Positions 51,642-59,892 of a DNA stretch of 64,000 nucleotides are shown in pieces. The stretch's first letter is position 1. Each line of letters starts with the position of its first letter. Both the position numbers and the translations under genes were made by a program. The DNA is from Mesonia mobilis DSM 19841 (lineage in GTDB: Bacteria > Bacteroidota > Bacteroidia > Flavobacteriales > Flavobacteriaceae). The notes under the pieces were generated by a model. It was not told where the DNA came from, ran no database searches, and saw nothing but the letters and a program-made list of their open reading frames with translations. Location: assembly GCF_000423405.1 (NCBI RefSeq), contig NZ_AUHX01000004.1, positions 1 to 64,000 of the forward strand, read 5' to 3'.

Positions 51642-52657
51642 TTCAGGTCTAAATTCAATCCAAAAAAGCTAGAGCTTGAAGCCGCGTGATAGCGAGCGTA
51701 GGTATAACTTAGACGGAGTTTATTAAACTTCACCGAAAAACCACCACTTAATCCGGCAAAAGAACGCTGATCGAGAATTCTTAATTCTTCGCTACGTCTA
51801 AAACTAAAGCCTAAACGAAGGTTAAAACCACCTTCAGGAAAGAGTTCTGCTCCTAAAACCGTATGGCGAAGAAGATTATTAAAGAAACCGGGATCATCGG
51901 CAATCACGTTACCTTCAAGATCTGTTTCATCTCTGGCAGAATTACGAAAGGCTAAATTCCATTGTTGCATGTTTTCTAAGGTAATATGCCAACGAATAGG
52001 AACACCATCTGCCAATTGGGAAATTCCAAAATCTACTTCTAGCGGTATACGTTCATAAATTTCATTATAAGGTGTAAACTGCGTACCAATATTTCTTACC
52101 ACTCCAGAAACCACCAAATCCCAATCTTCATAAAAGTAAGTTACTCCAAGATCTAGCGCGCCACCCAAAGAAGTGTATTGCTCCAGTTTAGATGAAATTA
52201 ATTTTGCATTGGCGCCGATGTAGAAATCTGTCCACGGAATATTATAGGCATAACCCAATGAAAAAGCCACTTCACCACCGCTAAAATCTCCTGTAGGTTC
52301 GCCAAATTCGTTATAACCGTTAAAACTTCCGTAGTTTACATAAGTTACGCCGGCATGAACCACTTGCGTATGCCGATCGATTAAATAAGCGTAAGATGCC
52401 GTACCATAATTTACATCGCCTAAATAATTTACATAGTTCACAGAAAGGTTATTATCCATTTCCGGATTGATCGTTGAAGGATTATAGATTGCTGAAGTCG
52501 GATCGTAATCGTAGATCGTAATGTTTTTACCACCCAAAGCAGCTTGACGCGGACTCGCCACCAGATTTAAAAACTGATAAGTACTTCTCCCTCCTATCTG
52601 TGCAAAAGATTGAAGCGAAAGAAAAAATAGAAATATGCAAGTCCAAATTTTCGGCAT
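51638..52657 (-). CDS. porQ: Type IX secretion system protein PorQ
   Basis: The 339-residue protein has a signal peptide (residues 1-19, ending SFAQ) and the PorQ pattern: RSTYQFLNLVASPRQAALGG at the N terminus and a PorP/PorV-like barrel layout thereafter (ITIYDYDPTSAIYNPSTINP). PorQ belongs to the T9SS attachment complex with PorU, PorV and PorZ, anchoring cargo to A-LPS at the surface. No other T9SS gene is in the window, but the pseudogene at 6808-8172 carries a T9SS sorting signal. Confidence 0.9.
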   Translation of the reverse strand: MPKIWTCIFLFFLSLQSFAQIGGRSTYQFLNLVASPRQAALGGKNITIYDYDPTSAIYNPSTINPEMDNNLSVNYVNYLGDVNYGTASYAYLIDRHTQVVHAGVTYVNYGSFNGYNEFGEPTGDFSGGEVAFSLGYAYNIPWTDFYIGANAKLISSKLEQYTSLGGALDLGVTYFYEDWDLVVSGVVRNIGTQFTPYNEIYERIPLEVDFGISQLADGVPIRWHITLENMQQWNLAFRNSARDETDLEGNVIADDPGFFNNLLRHTVLGAELFPEGGFNLRLGFSFRRSEELRILDQRSFAGLSGGFSVKFNKLRLSYTYARYHAASSSSFFGLNLDLN

Positions 52658-52974
52658 ACCCGCAAAAGTAATTATTTACGCTACTTAAACGGAAATGTTT
52701 AGAATTTATTTTTAACGGCTAGATCTAAATAATGCTTTCTTATTAAGATGACGATGAAAATTTTTTTCAATAAAAAGTGCTTTAAAAATAAAACTGAAAA
52801 TAAAGAATCATCATTTTAAAATTTCATTACTGAAATATTCTCGCTAAAAGAATAAATAAATCAGAATTTATTAATCACAAATTTTTCCTGAACAACTATA
52901 TTTCAAATGCTTACAATTAATTATTATCTTGCTTTCTTGATTTTTTAACATATAGAACAACAAAAACTTAATCC
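52658..52974. other. 317-base intergenic region between divergent porQ and amt
   Basis: The gap is AT-rich with no hairpin or open frame that stands out. TATATTTC at about 52898 is a weak -7 match for amt. No sigma-54 (GG-N10-GC) pattern was recognised. Confidence 0.4.
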
Positions 52975-54252
52975 ATGAAAAAAAAGATCTACTTTATTGT
53001 ACTTGCAATTTTAGTGATTATTAATTTGTTTAATATCCCCGGTTCTGTTGAAGAGGCGAACAATATCGATACAGGAGATACCGCCTGGATGTTGGTTTCT
53101 GCCGCTTTAGTTTTATTAATGACGCCCGGTCTTGCCTTCTTCTACGGCGGAATGGTAAATAAAAAGAATATTATCTCGACCATGCTGCAAAGTTTTGTGG
53201 CGCTAGGTGTTGTAAGTATTCTTTGGGTAACCGTTGGTTTTAGCTTAGCATTTGGTGATAGTATTGGCGGTATTATTGGAGACCCAACTACTTATTTTAA
53301 CTTTAACGGAGTTTCATTATCACCCAACCCTAAATTTTCTGAAACGATTCCGTTTTTATTATTTGCTTTATTTCAATTGAAATTTGCAATTATCACTCCC
53401 GCATTAATTACCGGAAGTTTCGCTGAGCGCGTTCGATTTAGAAGCTATATTTTATTCATGGTGTTTTTCGTTCTCTTTATTTACACCCCTTTAGCACATA
53501 TGACCTGGCATCCTGACGGTTTATTAAGAAATTGGGATGTATTAGATTTTGCCGGAGGAACCGTGGTACATATGTCTGCAGGTTTTGCTGCATTAGCAGG
53601 AGCTGTTTATTTAGGTAAGCGTCGTAAAAATGTGCACAGTCCATCGCAAGTACCTTATATTATTTTGGGTACTGCTTTACTTTGGTTTGGATGGTTTGGT
53701 TTTAATGCCGGTTCTGCTTTAGGAGCAAATTTAGATGCAGTGAGTGCTTTTGCGAATACCAACTTCGCCTCTGCTGCTGCAATGATCGCTTGGATCTTTT
53801 TTGATATGTTCAACAAGAAAAAAATGTCGGCTACCGGAGCCTGTATTGGTGCAGTTGTCGGATTAGTCGCCATTACGCCGGCTGCCGGTTTTGTAACGAT
53901 TGGGCAAAGTATTTTCATTGGATTTATCTCTGCAGTAATTAGTTGGTATGCCGTACAGATTAAAAATAAATCGGGATTAGATGATACGCTAGACGTTTTC
54001 CCTTGCCACGGAATTGGTGGAGTTTCAGGGATGATCTTAACCGCTGTTTTCGCAAAAGATGTTGGATTGGTTTATGGAGAAACAACTGTTTTCACCCATC
54101 ATATGATCGCGCTTATTTGTGTAAGTGTATTTACTTTCTTCGGAAGTTTACTATTATACAAGATCGTAGATTTAATTACTCCTATTCGAGTAATTGAAGA
54201 AAAAGAATTAGAAGGTTTAGATTTGTCTCAACACGGTGAAAGTGTTGAATAA
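52975..54252 (+). CDS. amt: Ammonium transporter (Amt family)
   Basis: The 425-residue protein has an N-terminal hydrophobic segment (probably a signal peptide, about 1-22) and eleven membrane helices. The Amt signatures include GDTAWMLVSAALVLLMTPGLAFFYGG, the ammonium-pore histidine in VVHMSAGFAAL, the second twin His in FPCHGIGGVSG, and the SFAERVRF block. It conducts ammonium across the inner membrane. The P-II regulator gene (glnK) that normally accompanies amt is not adjacent. Confidence 0.95.
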   Translation: MKKKIYFIVLAILVIINLFNIPGSVEEANNIDTGDTAWMLVSAALVLLMTPGLAFFYGGMVNKKNIISTMLQSFVALGVVSILWVTVGFSLAFGDSIGGIIGDPTTYFNFNGVSLSPNPKFSETIPFLLFALFQLKFAIITPALITGSFAERVRFRSYILFMVFFVLFIYTPLAHMTWHPDGLLRNWDVLDFAGGTVVHMSAGFAALAGAVYLGKRRKNVHSPSQVPYIILGTALLWFGWFGFNAGSALGANLDAVSAFANTNFASAAAMIAWIFFDMFNKKKMSATGACIGAVVGLVAITPAAGFVTIGQSIFIGFISAVISWYAVQIKNKSGLDDTLDVFPCHGIGGVSGMILTAVFAKDVGLVYGETTVFTHHMIALICVSVFTFFGSLLLYKIVDLITPIRVIEEKELEGLDLSQHGESVE

Positions 54253-54274
54253 TTCTACCTCAAATTTTATTCAT

Positions 54275-54308
54275 AAAAAAGCCTTGCTCGATCGAGCAAG
54301 GCTTTTTT
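54275..54308. terminator. Perfect 34-base palindromic terminator
   Basis: AAAAAAGCCTTGCTCGA is followed directly by its exact reverse complement, giving a stem of up to 15 pairs with A and T runs on the sides. It lies between amt and the convergent FKBP lipoprotein and serves both. Confidence 0.92.
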
Positions 54309-54325
54309 TGTTTCCAAAAAAATAT

Positions 54326-55309
54326 TTATTCTTCCTCTTCCGGCTCAATAGCAATATCGGGATCTAAATAATCGGGTGTACCGTCATTATTAGTATCGGT
54401 AAAAATAATTTCATCTTCTGTGATAATTCCGTCGCCATTTGCGTCGTTTACTTCAATTTCATCAGCAGTTAAAACTCCATCACCGTCATCATCGGTATCT
54501 AAATAATTTGGAGATCCATCTCCATCAAAATCATCATCTTCTTCGTATAAATCTTTATCGTTATCTAAATCTTCCATGTAAGAAGGAATGCCATCTTCAT
54601 CGTGGTCCATCTGAATACCTCTATATAATTGAAATGTAAAAATTAACGGATCATAAGGATTAATACCAGAACCCGTTGGTGCAGAATAATAATACCCTAA
54701 ACCTGATGGAATAAAAACTGCTCCAATACCATAATCATCATTATAATTATAAGTTCCATCACCATTATCTGTATAACCACTAGCTCCTCTAAATTCAGAT
54801 AATCCTTCGTGAAAACCAGGAATTACACCACCACTTCCGGTTCCCGGAAAATCAAAACTAACCGGCACTGTAGTTTCATCAAATAAATGAGTAGATAAAC
54901 TATCTATATTTTCACCTCGATAGGTTAAAATTGCACGATCTGCAAAAGTTGGCTGATATTCATTTTCATTACCTTCTCTTATTTTAAGGTAATATAAATT
55001 GTAGGTAAGATCACCATAGTCTACGGTTTTCATCATCAATTCTTCAGAATCCATAATAGAAACTTCGTTTTCATTTTCACCTGCAATCGTATCGAAAACA
55101 ATTTGTTTAAAAATAGGATTAGAGGTAGTTTCTTCTACTCTATAAAAGTGTGTAGAAAGATAAGTTTCGATCTCATCCATATTTTCAAGATAAACTTCAG
55201 AAGGCTCTCTTAATTCAACAGTAATTGTATCGTTGTCTTCATCATCTGAACCACAACTTACAAAAATCACCAAGGCGGTAAGTATTAAAAATTTCCAGTA
55301 TTTCATCAT
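54326..55309 (-). CDS. FKBP-type peptidyl-prolyl isomerase lipoprotein with calcium-binding repeats
   Basis: Read from ATG 55307-55309, the 327-residue protein has a lipobox ending at C19 (LVIFVSC) and an acidic start of the mature chain. The middle (about 120-235) fits FKBP: ADRAILTYRGENIDSL, GVIPGFHEGLSEFRG, AVFIPSGLGYYYSA and LIFTFQLYRG. The C-terminal 85 residues carry several thrombospondin type 3-like DxDxDGxxD repeats (DHDEDGIPSYMED, DFDGDGSPNYLD, DDDGDGV, DTNNDGTPDYLD), which bind calcium. It probably helps proteins fold in the envelope. Confidence 0.82.
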   Translation of the reverse strand: MMKYWKFLILTALVIFVSCGSDDEDNDTITVELREPSEVYLENMDEIETYLSTHFYRVEETTSNPIFKQIVFDTIAGENENEVSIMDSEELMMKTVDYGDLTYNLYYLKIREGNENEYQPTFADRAILTYRGENIDSLSTHLFDETTVPVSFDFPGTGSGGVIPGFHEGLSEFRGASGYTDNGDGTYNYNDDYGIGAVFIPSGLGYYYSAPTGSGINPYDPLIFTFQLYRGIQMDHDEDGIPSYMEDLDNDKDLYEEDDDFDGDGSPNYLDTDDDGDGVLTADEIEVNDANGDGIITEDEIIFTDTNNDGTPDYLDPDIAIEPEEEE

Positions 55310-55379
55310 TGCTTTAATTTTAGCTCGCAAGATACAATTTTCTTATATTTTTGTATAACGAATAAAAAAAGTGTTTTAT

Positions 55380-55793
55380 ATGCGAATTGATAAATATTTA
55401 TGGTGCGTGCGCTATTTTAAAACCCGAAGTATTGCTACCAATGCTTGTAAAAAAGGTCACGTTCGTGTAAATGGAGATATTGTAAAGCCTTCGAGAGATG
55501 TTTACCCAACCGACAAAATTGAAGTTCGTAAAAACCAAATTAACTATATTATAGAAGTACTAGATTTACCACCATCTCGTGTAGGGGCGAAATTGGTAAA
55601 TATTTATTTAACAGATATTACTCCGAAAGAGAATTTAGAAAAATTAGATCTACTTAAATATTCTCAAGATTATTACCGTAAAAAAGGTACAGGAAGGCCT
55701 ACTAAAAAAGACCGAAGAGAACTAGACGATTGGTTCGATATCGACAACGAAGAAGAACAAACAGAACAAAACAAAGAAGATGGTAACAACTAA
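55380..55793 (+). CDS. S4-domain RNA-binding protein, HslR-like
   Basis: The 137-residue protein starts at ATG 55380 with the S4 pattern MRIDKYLWCVRYFKTRSIAT and GHVRVNGDIVKPSRDV, as in heat-shock protein Hsp15 (HslR), which rescues stalled 50S subunits by binding tRNA-bearing ribosomes. The C-terminal tail is acidic. A GTG at 55371 is in frame but adds only three residues. It overlaps the phosphoribosyltransferase gene by 14 bases. Confidence 0.9.
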   Translation: MRIDKYLWCVRYFKTRSIATNACKKGHVRVNGDIVKPSRDVYPTDKIEVRKNQINYIIEVLDLPPSRVGAKLVNIYLTDITPKENLEKLDLLKYSQDYYRKKGTGRPTKKDRRELDDWFDIDNEEEQTEQNKEDGNN

Positions 55794-56286
55794 GCATACA
55801 CTCATATTAAATCACGAAGAAATAGAGCGAAAAGTTACTCGCATGGCTTTTCAAATCTATGAAAGCAACGTTAACGAATCTGAAATTATCATTGCCGGAA
55901 TTGCAAAAAACGGTTACATTTTAGCCGAAAAATTAGCAAACAAACTTAAAGAAATCTCAGGTTTAAATCTTAGCCTTTGTGAGGTTAAAATGGATAAGAA
56001 AAATCCGTTAAAAGGTGTTTCTACAAGTTTAACCATTGAAGATTACCAAAACAAATCACTCATTTTAGTTGATGATGTACTTAACTCCGGTTCTACTTTG
56101 ATCTACGGTGTAAAACATTTCTTAGAAGTACCATTAAAGAAATTTCAAACTGCCGTTTTGGTAGATCGTAGTCATAAAAAATTTCCGGTTAAGGCCGATG
56201 TAAAAGGTCTCTCTTTGTCTACTTCGCTTAATGAAACTATAAAAGTGAGCTTCGGAAAAACCAATAAAGCAGTATTAGTCGAGTAA
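55780..56286 (+). CDS. Phosphoribosyltransferase-family protein (PyrR-like)
   Basis: The 168-residue protein has the PRPP-binding motif LILVDDVLNSGSTLIYG, in which two Asp residues and the GST tail form the phosphoribosyl loop, and a strand-rich N terminus (IIIAGIAKNGYILAEKLA). It resembles PyrR and uracil or hypoxanthine phosphoribosyltransferases, and the base is not determined. Its 3' end overlaps the convergent aroK by 12 bases. Confidence 0.85.
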   Translation: MVTTKHTLILNHEEIERKVTRMAFQIYESNVNESEIIIAGIAKNGYILAEKLANKLKEISGLNLSLCEVKMDKKNPLKGVSTSLTIEDYQNKSLILVDDVLNSGSTLIYGVKHFLEVPLKKFQTAVLVDRSHKKFPVKADVKGLSLSTSLNETIKVSFGKTNKAVLVE

Positions 56287-56793
56287 TTTACTAATCTCTG
56301 CCACTAAATCTTCAACAGTTTTATTATTTGCATCGATTATAACATCGCTTTGCAGGTAATAAAACTGTCTTTCAAATAAATGTTTTCTTACATATTCTTC
56401 TAATTTCTCTTTCTCCAAATTAGCAATTAAAGGTCTTTTAGCTCTTTCTTTAAATAAACGCTGCGTTAAATTTTGTGGTGTTACTTTTAAATAAACCAAC
56501 TTTAATTCTTCATCGTTTTTTAAAAGCTCTAAATTATTTCCGTAGCAAGGCGTTCCTCCTCCTAAAGAAATTATAGCTTTTTTGGTATGAGATAAAATTT
56601 CTTCAAGCACTAAAGTTTCCTTTTTTCTGAAGTAAATTTCTCCTTTGTGAGCAAAAATCTCAGAAATTGAAAAATTTTCTTTTTTTTCTATTTCTTTATC
56701 TAATTCTATAAAATCCCACTTCAACTTTTCTGCTAATAACTGACTAACAGTACTTTTACCAGAACCCATATAACCACAAACTGCTATTTTCAT
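56275..56793 (-). CDS. aroK: Shikimate kinase
   Basis: The 172-residue protein has the Walker A motif GYMGSGKSTVSQLLA, the shikimate-binding FIELDKEIEKKE and FRKKETLVL, the SLGGGTPCY loop, and ERAKRPLI, in which the Arg is the lid residue. It phosphorylates shikimate at C3. It stands alone and ends inside the convergent phosphoribosyltransferase gene. Confidence 0.95.
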   Translation of the reverse strand: MKIAVCGYMGSGKSTVSQLLAEKLKWDFIELDKEIEKKENFSISEIFAHKGEIYFRKKETLVLEEILSHTKKAIISLGGGTPCYGNNLELLKNDEELKLVYLKVTPQNLTQRLFKERAKRPLIANLEKEKLEEYVRKHLFERQFYYLQSDVIIDANNKTVEDLVAEISKLLD

Positions 56794-56855
56794 ATTTCAA
56801 TTTTAATTCAAAAATCAACTTTTTTTAAGAATTATCAAATTTATCTAAAAATAGC

Positions 56856-56886
56856 CTTGTTAAATTGATAAAACACATTATATTTG
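56856..56886 (+). promoter_or_regulatory. Consensus promoter of the tRNA cluster
   Basis: CTTG (56856-56859) is followed after 19 bases by TATATTTG (56879-56886), with the first tRNA-Lys starting 30 bases later. The boxes and spacing fit the Bacteroidota consensus closely. Confidence 0.7.
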
Positions 56887-56916
56887 CACCCGCATTCGCA
56901 AAAAGAATGTTGGAGA

Positions 56917-56989
56917 GATCTGGTAGCTCAGTTGGTAGAGCATCTCCCTTTTAAGGAGAGGGTCCTGGGTTCGAGCCCCAGCCAGATCA
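56917..56989 (+). tRNA. tRNA-Lys (anticodon TTT), copy 1
   Basis: The acceptor stem pairs GATCTGG with CCAGATC, the D-loop has TAGCTCAGTTGGTAGAGC, the anticodon loop is CTTTTAA and the T-arm has GGTTCGAGCCC. The gene is 73 bases with discriminator A and no encoded CCA. Confidence 0.97.
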
Positions 56990-57040
56990 CTTTTATTTTT
57001 TATAATTTTTAGTTGAAAAATTATAGTTCTTTTTAATAAC

Positions 57041-57113
57041 GATCTGGTAGCTCAGTTGGTAGAGCATCTCCCTTTTAAGGAGAGGGTCCTGGGTTCGAGC
57101 CCCAGCCAGATCA
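57041..57113 (+). tRNA. tRNA-Lys (anticodon TTT), copy 2
   Basis: All 73 bases are identical to the copy at 56917-56989, with a 51-base spacer between them that is not duplicated. It looks like a recent tandem duplication or gene conversion. Confidence 0.97.
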
Positions 57114-57150
57114 CTTCTTCTTATTCTATAAGATTTCCCTATTTTATTGA

Positions 57151-57234
57151 GCCCAGGTGCTGGAATTGGTAGACAGGCATGGTTGAGGGCCATGTGTCCA
57201 TTAGGGCGTATGGGTTCGACTCCCATCCTGGGCA
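57151..57234 (+). tRNA. tRNA-Leu (anticodon GAG)
   Basis: The acceptor stem pairs GCCCAGG with CCTGGGC. The anticodon stem-loop is CATGG-TTGAGGG-CCATG, giving anticodon GAG, and a long variable arm of the class II type is present. The length is 84 bases. Confidence 0.95.
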
Positions 57235-57463
57235 CATTTATTTTCACTTACTACATTTTATTTTTCAGTTATATTTAAAAAACCTTTTCAGAGCTTATTT
57301 TTCTAATTAATGGTTCTAGTTATAAAAAAGGAATCATTTCGATGCCGCATTCGCCAAATTTCAATGTAGATGAAAATTGCATTAAAACTGGAGTTCAATA
57401 TTTCTCCTCTTTAATTGCTGAAAAATTGAGGTAAATTTCAGTTTAAATTCAACAACAAAAATC

Positions 57464-57497
57464 TTTGTTTAACTATTTAACTTAATTTTTAAACAAA
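57464..57497 (+). promoter_or_regulatory. Candidate operator (9-base inverted repeat) of the carotenoid operon
   Basis: TTTGTTTAA (57464-57472) and TTAAACAAA (57489-57497) form perfect 9-base arms with a 16-base spacer. The right arm falls on the expected -33 position of the -7 box at 57514, a typical place for a MerR/CarH repressor to block transcription. The sequence is AT-rich, so chance is not excluded. Confidence 0.4.
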
Positions 57498-57513
57498 AAT
57501 AATTTCTTTGTAG

Positions 57514-57521
57514 TAGGTTTG
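57514..57521 (+). promoter_or_regulatory. Candidate -7 box of the carR-crt operon
   Basis: TAGGTTTG fits the TAnnTTTG consensus, 18 bases before the regulator ATG. There is no canonical TTTG at -33, as may be expected for a regulated promoter. Confidence 0.45.
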
Positions 57522-57539
57522 ATTTTACAATAACTGAAA

Positions 57540-58430
57540 ATGGCCTACATAAAGAAACAATTTAGTATAAAAGATCTTGAAGTTCTTAGCGGTATTAAAG
57601 CGCATACCTTAAGAATGTGGGAAAAACGTTATAGCATTTTAACGCCCCAACGTACCGACACCAATATTCGAACGTACGGCTTAGACGATCTTCAAAAACT
57701 ACTAAATATTTCTTTTTTAAATGAAAATGGCTATAAGATCTCGCGTATTTCTAAACTTAAAGATGAAGAAATTAATGAGCTTGTAAAGAGTATTTCTTCA
57801 ACTAATCACAGTAATGATCGCGCTATCAAATCGTTTACGCTGTCGATGTACAATTTTGATCAAAACTTGTTTTTCGACACTTATAATAGCCTTCTAAAAA
57901 CGAAAACGTTTCGCGAGATCTTTCATCAAGTATTTATTCCTTTGTTAGAAAGCATCGGGCTTTTATGGCAGACCAACTCTATTCATCCCGTGCACGAGCA
58001 TTTTATTTCAAATTTAATTAAGCAGAAGTTATTATTAAATATTGAAAATCTTCAGCAGCAAAAACCGCAAAAAACACATCTTAATTTTGTGCTTTTCTTG
58101 CCAGAAAATGAAGTGCACGATCTAGGCATTTTGTACACCAATTACGAGATTTTATTGCACGGTTATCAAGCTATTTATTTAGGACAAAGTTTACCGATGG
58201 AAGATCTAAAATTTCTGAATAAAGTTTACGATAATATTCGATTTATCAGCTATTTTACTGTAAAACCGGTAAACGAAGCTAAGTATTTAGAACAATTTAA
58301 TAACGAAATACTTTCTACTATCGATGCTGAATTATGGGTGTTAGGCAAAAAATCTGAAGCGATTACAGAAACCCCTTCAGATAGAATAAAACCCCTAAAA
58401 TCTTTAGAAGAATTAGTAAGAAAATTATAA
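57540..58430 (+). CDS. MerR-family regulator with B12-binding domain (CarH/LitR-type)
   Basis: The 296-residue protein has an N-terminal MerR DNA-binding domain (about 1-75, FSIKDLEVLSGIKAHTLRMW), a helical cap and a C-terminal Rossmann domain. Two signatures of adenosylcobalamin photoreceptors are intact: W143 followed after nine residues by E153-H154 (the Wx9EH motif that packs on the adenosyl group), and E191-x-H193-x-x-G196, the cobalamin-ligating E/DxHxxG motif. In CarH, light breaks the Co-C bond and the tetramer leaves DNA. Its stop codon abuts the crtI ATG, so it heads the operon it presumably controls. Confidence 0.88.
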   Translation: MAYIKKQFSIKDLEVLSGIKAHTLRMWEKRYSILTPQRTDTNIRTYGLDDLQKLLNISFLNENGYKISRISKLKDEEINELVKSISSTNHSNDRAIKSFTLSMYNFDQNLFFDTYNSLLKTKTFREIFHQVFIPLLESIGLLWQTNSIHPVHEHFISNLIKQKLLLNIENLQQQKPQKTHLNFVLFLPENEVHDLGILYTNYEILLHGYQAIYLGQSLPMEDLKFLNKVYDNIRFISYFTVKPVNEAKYLEQFNNEILSTIDAELWVLGKKSEAITETPSDRIKPLKSLEELVRKL

Positions 58431-59888
58431 ATGAAAAAAATCATCATCATCGGCTCCGGCTTCTCCTCACTGGCTTCCTCTTGCTACTTGGCAAAACAAG
58501 GCTACGAAGTAGAGATTTTCGAAAAAAACGACACCATTGGCGGGAGAGCACGGCAATACAAAAAAGAAGGATTCACTTTCGATATTGGACCAACTTGGTA
58601 TTGGATGCCCGATGTTTTTGAACGTTTTTTTGCTGACTTCAATAAACAGCCTTCCGATTATTACCAACTTTTAAAACTGAGTCCTGCGTACAAAGTTTTC
58701 TTCGGAAAAGAAGATGAAATTACCATTGGCGACACTTTAGAAAAAATTTATTCAGAATTTGATCGTATCGAACCCGGTAGTTCAAAAAAGTTGAAAAAAT
58801 TTATCGATCAAGCCAAAGAAAATTACGATATCGCCATAAAAGATTTAGTCTATCGCCCGGGCGAATCACCGTTAGAACTGGTAACTGTAGAAACCGCTAA
58901 AAAATTAGGAAAATTTTTTAGCACTATTGCTAGAGAGGTTCGTAAAGAATTTAAAAATAAAAAGTTAGTTCAGGTATTAGAATTTCCGGTTCTATTTTTA
59001 GGAGCAAAACCTAGTGACACTCCGGCATTTTATAATTTTATGAACTTTGCCGATTTTGGTTTAGGTACGTGGCATCCGCAAGGCGGGATGTATCAAGTGA
59101 TCTTGGGTATTCAGCGTTTGGCAGAATCGTTAGGAGTAAAACTTAACACGCAACAAAACGTCGAAAAGATTTTAGTTGAAAATAATAAAGCCTGCAGAAT
59201 TATCGCTAACGGAAAAAAACACGATGCCGACATTGTGTTAAGTGGTGCCGATTATCATCATTCAGAAACTTTATTAGATCAGAAATACAGACAGTATTCA
59301 GAAAAATTCTGGGAAAAGAAAACCTTTGCGCCTTCTTCCCTTTTATTTTATGTAGGTTTCGATAAAAAATTAGAAAATGTAGAACACCACACCTTATTTT
59401 TTGATGTCGATTTTGAAAAACACGCCCACGCGATCTATGATGTAAATGAATGGCCAGAAGATCCTTTATTCTACGCGAGTTTCCCTTCTAAAACCGATAA
59501 AAATTCGGCTCCTGTTGGTAAAGAAGCCGGTATATTTTTAATTCCGCTAGCTCCGGGAATAAAAGATGAACAAGCGTTAAGAGAACGTTATTTTGATAAA
59601 ATAATCGATCGATTTGAAAAAATAACTCAGCAAAACATTAAAAAAAATATTATATTCAAAAAAAGCTTCTGTGTTAACGATTTTATTGAAGAATATAACT
59701 CTTACAAAGGAAATGCTTATGGCTTAGCCAACACCCTTTTACAAACGGCTTTTTTAAGACCAAAATTAAAAAGCAAAAAAGTAAAAGGTCTGTATTTTAC
59801 AGGACAGCTAACCGTACCGGGACCGGGCGTTCCTCCTGCTTTAATCTCAGGAAAATTAGTTTCGGACCTTATTAAAAAATACGAATAA
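58431..59888 (+). CDS. crtI: Phytoene desaturase CrtI
   Basis: The 485-residue FAD enzyme introduces four double bonds into phytoene to give lycopene. The N-terminal dinucleotide fold has GSGFSS (residues 8-13, last Gly replaced by Ser), then EKNDTIGGRARQYKKEGFTFD and GPTWYWMPDVFERFF. The C-terminal block GLYFTGQLTVPGPGVPPALISG is the family's diagnostic bacterial-type-phytoene-dehydrogenase signature. It begins directly after the regulator's stop codon and is followed by crtB after four bases. Confidence 0.95.
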   Translation: MKKIIIIGSGFSSLASSCYLAKQGYEVEIFEKNDTIGGRARQYKKEGFTFDIGPTWYWMPDVFERFFADFNKQPSDYYQLLKLSPAYKVFFGKEDEITIGDTLEKIYSEFDRIEPGSSKKLKKFIDQAKENYDIAIKDLVYRPGESPLELVTVETAKKLGKFFSTIAREVRKEFKNKKLVQVLEFPVLFLGAKPSDTPAFYNFMNFADFGLGTWHPQGGMYQVILGIQRLAESLGVKLNTQQNVEKILVENNKACRIIANGKKHDADIVLSGADYHHSETLLDQKYRQYSEKFWEKKTFAPSSLLFYVGFDKKLENVEHHTLFFDVDFEKHAHAIYDVNEWPEDPLFYASFPSKTDKNSAPVGKEAGIFLIPLAPGIKDEQALRERYFDKIIDRFEKITQQNIKKNIIFKKSFCVNDFIEEYNSYKGNAYGLANTLLQTAFLRPKLKSKKVKGLYFTGQLTVPGPGVPPALISGKLVSDLIKKYE

Positions 59889-59892
59889 CCCT

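Larger units (their letters stand above)
57235..57539. other. 305-base leader region of the carotenoid operon
   Basis: The region holds the inverted repeat and the -7 box listed separately. A 30-codon open frame at 57341-57433 has no convincing ribosome-binding site or similarity and is not called. The first 100 bases after the tRNA are T/A-rich without a clear terminator. Confidence 0.55.

Noticed and set aside
56993-57247. 84-codon minus-strand frame over the tRNA cluster
   Set aside because: It is antisense to tRNA genes and is the well-known spurious tRNA-derived protein.
57341-57433. 30-codon frame upstream of the CarH-like gene as a leader peptide
   Set aside because: No ribosome-binding signal, no attenuator-like codon run and no link to the promoter were seen.
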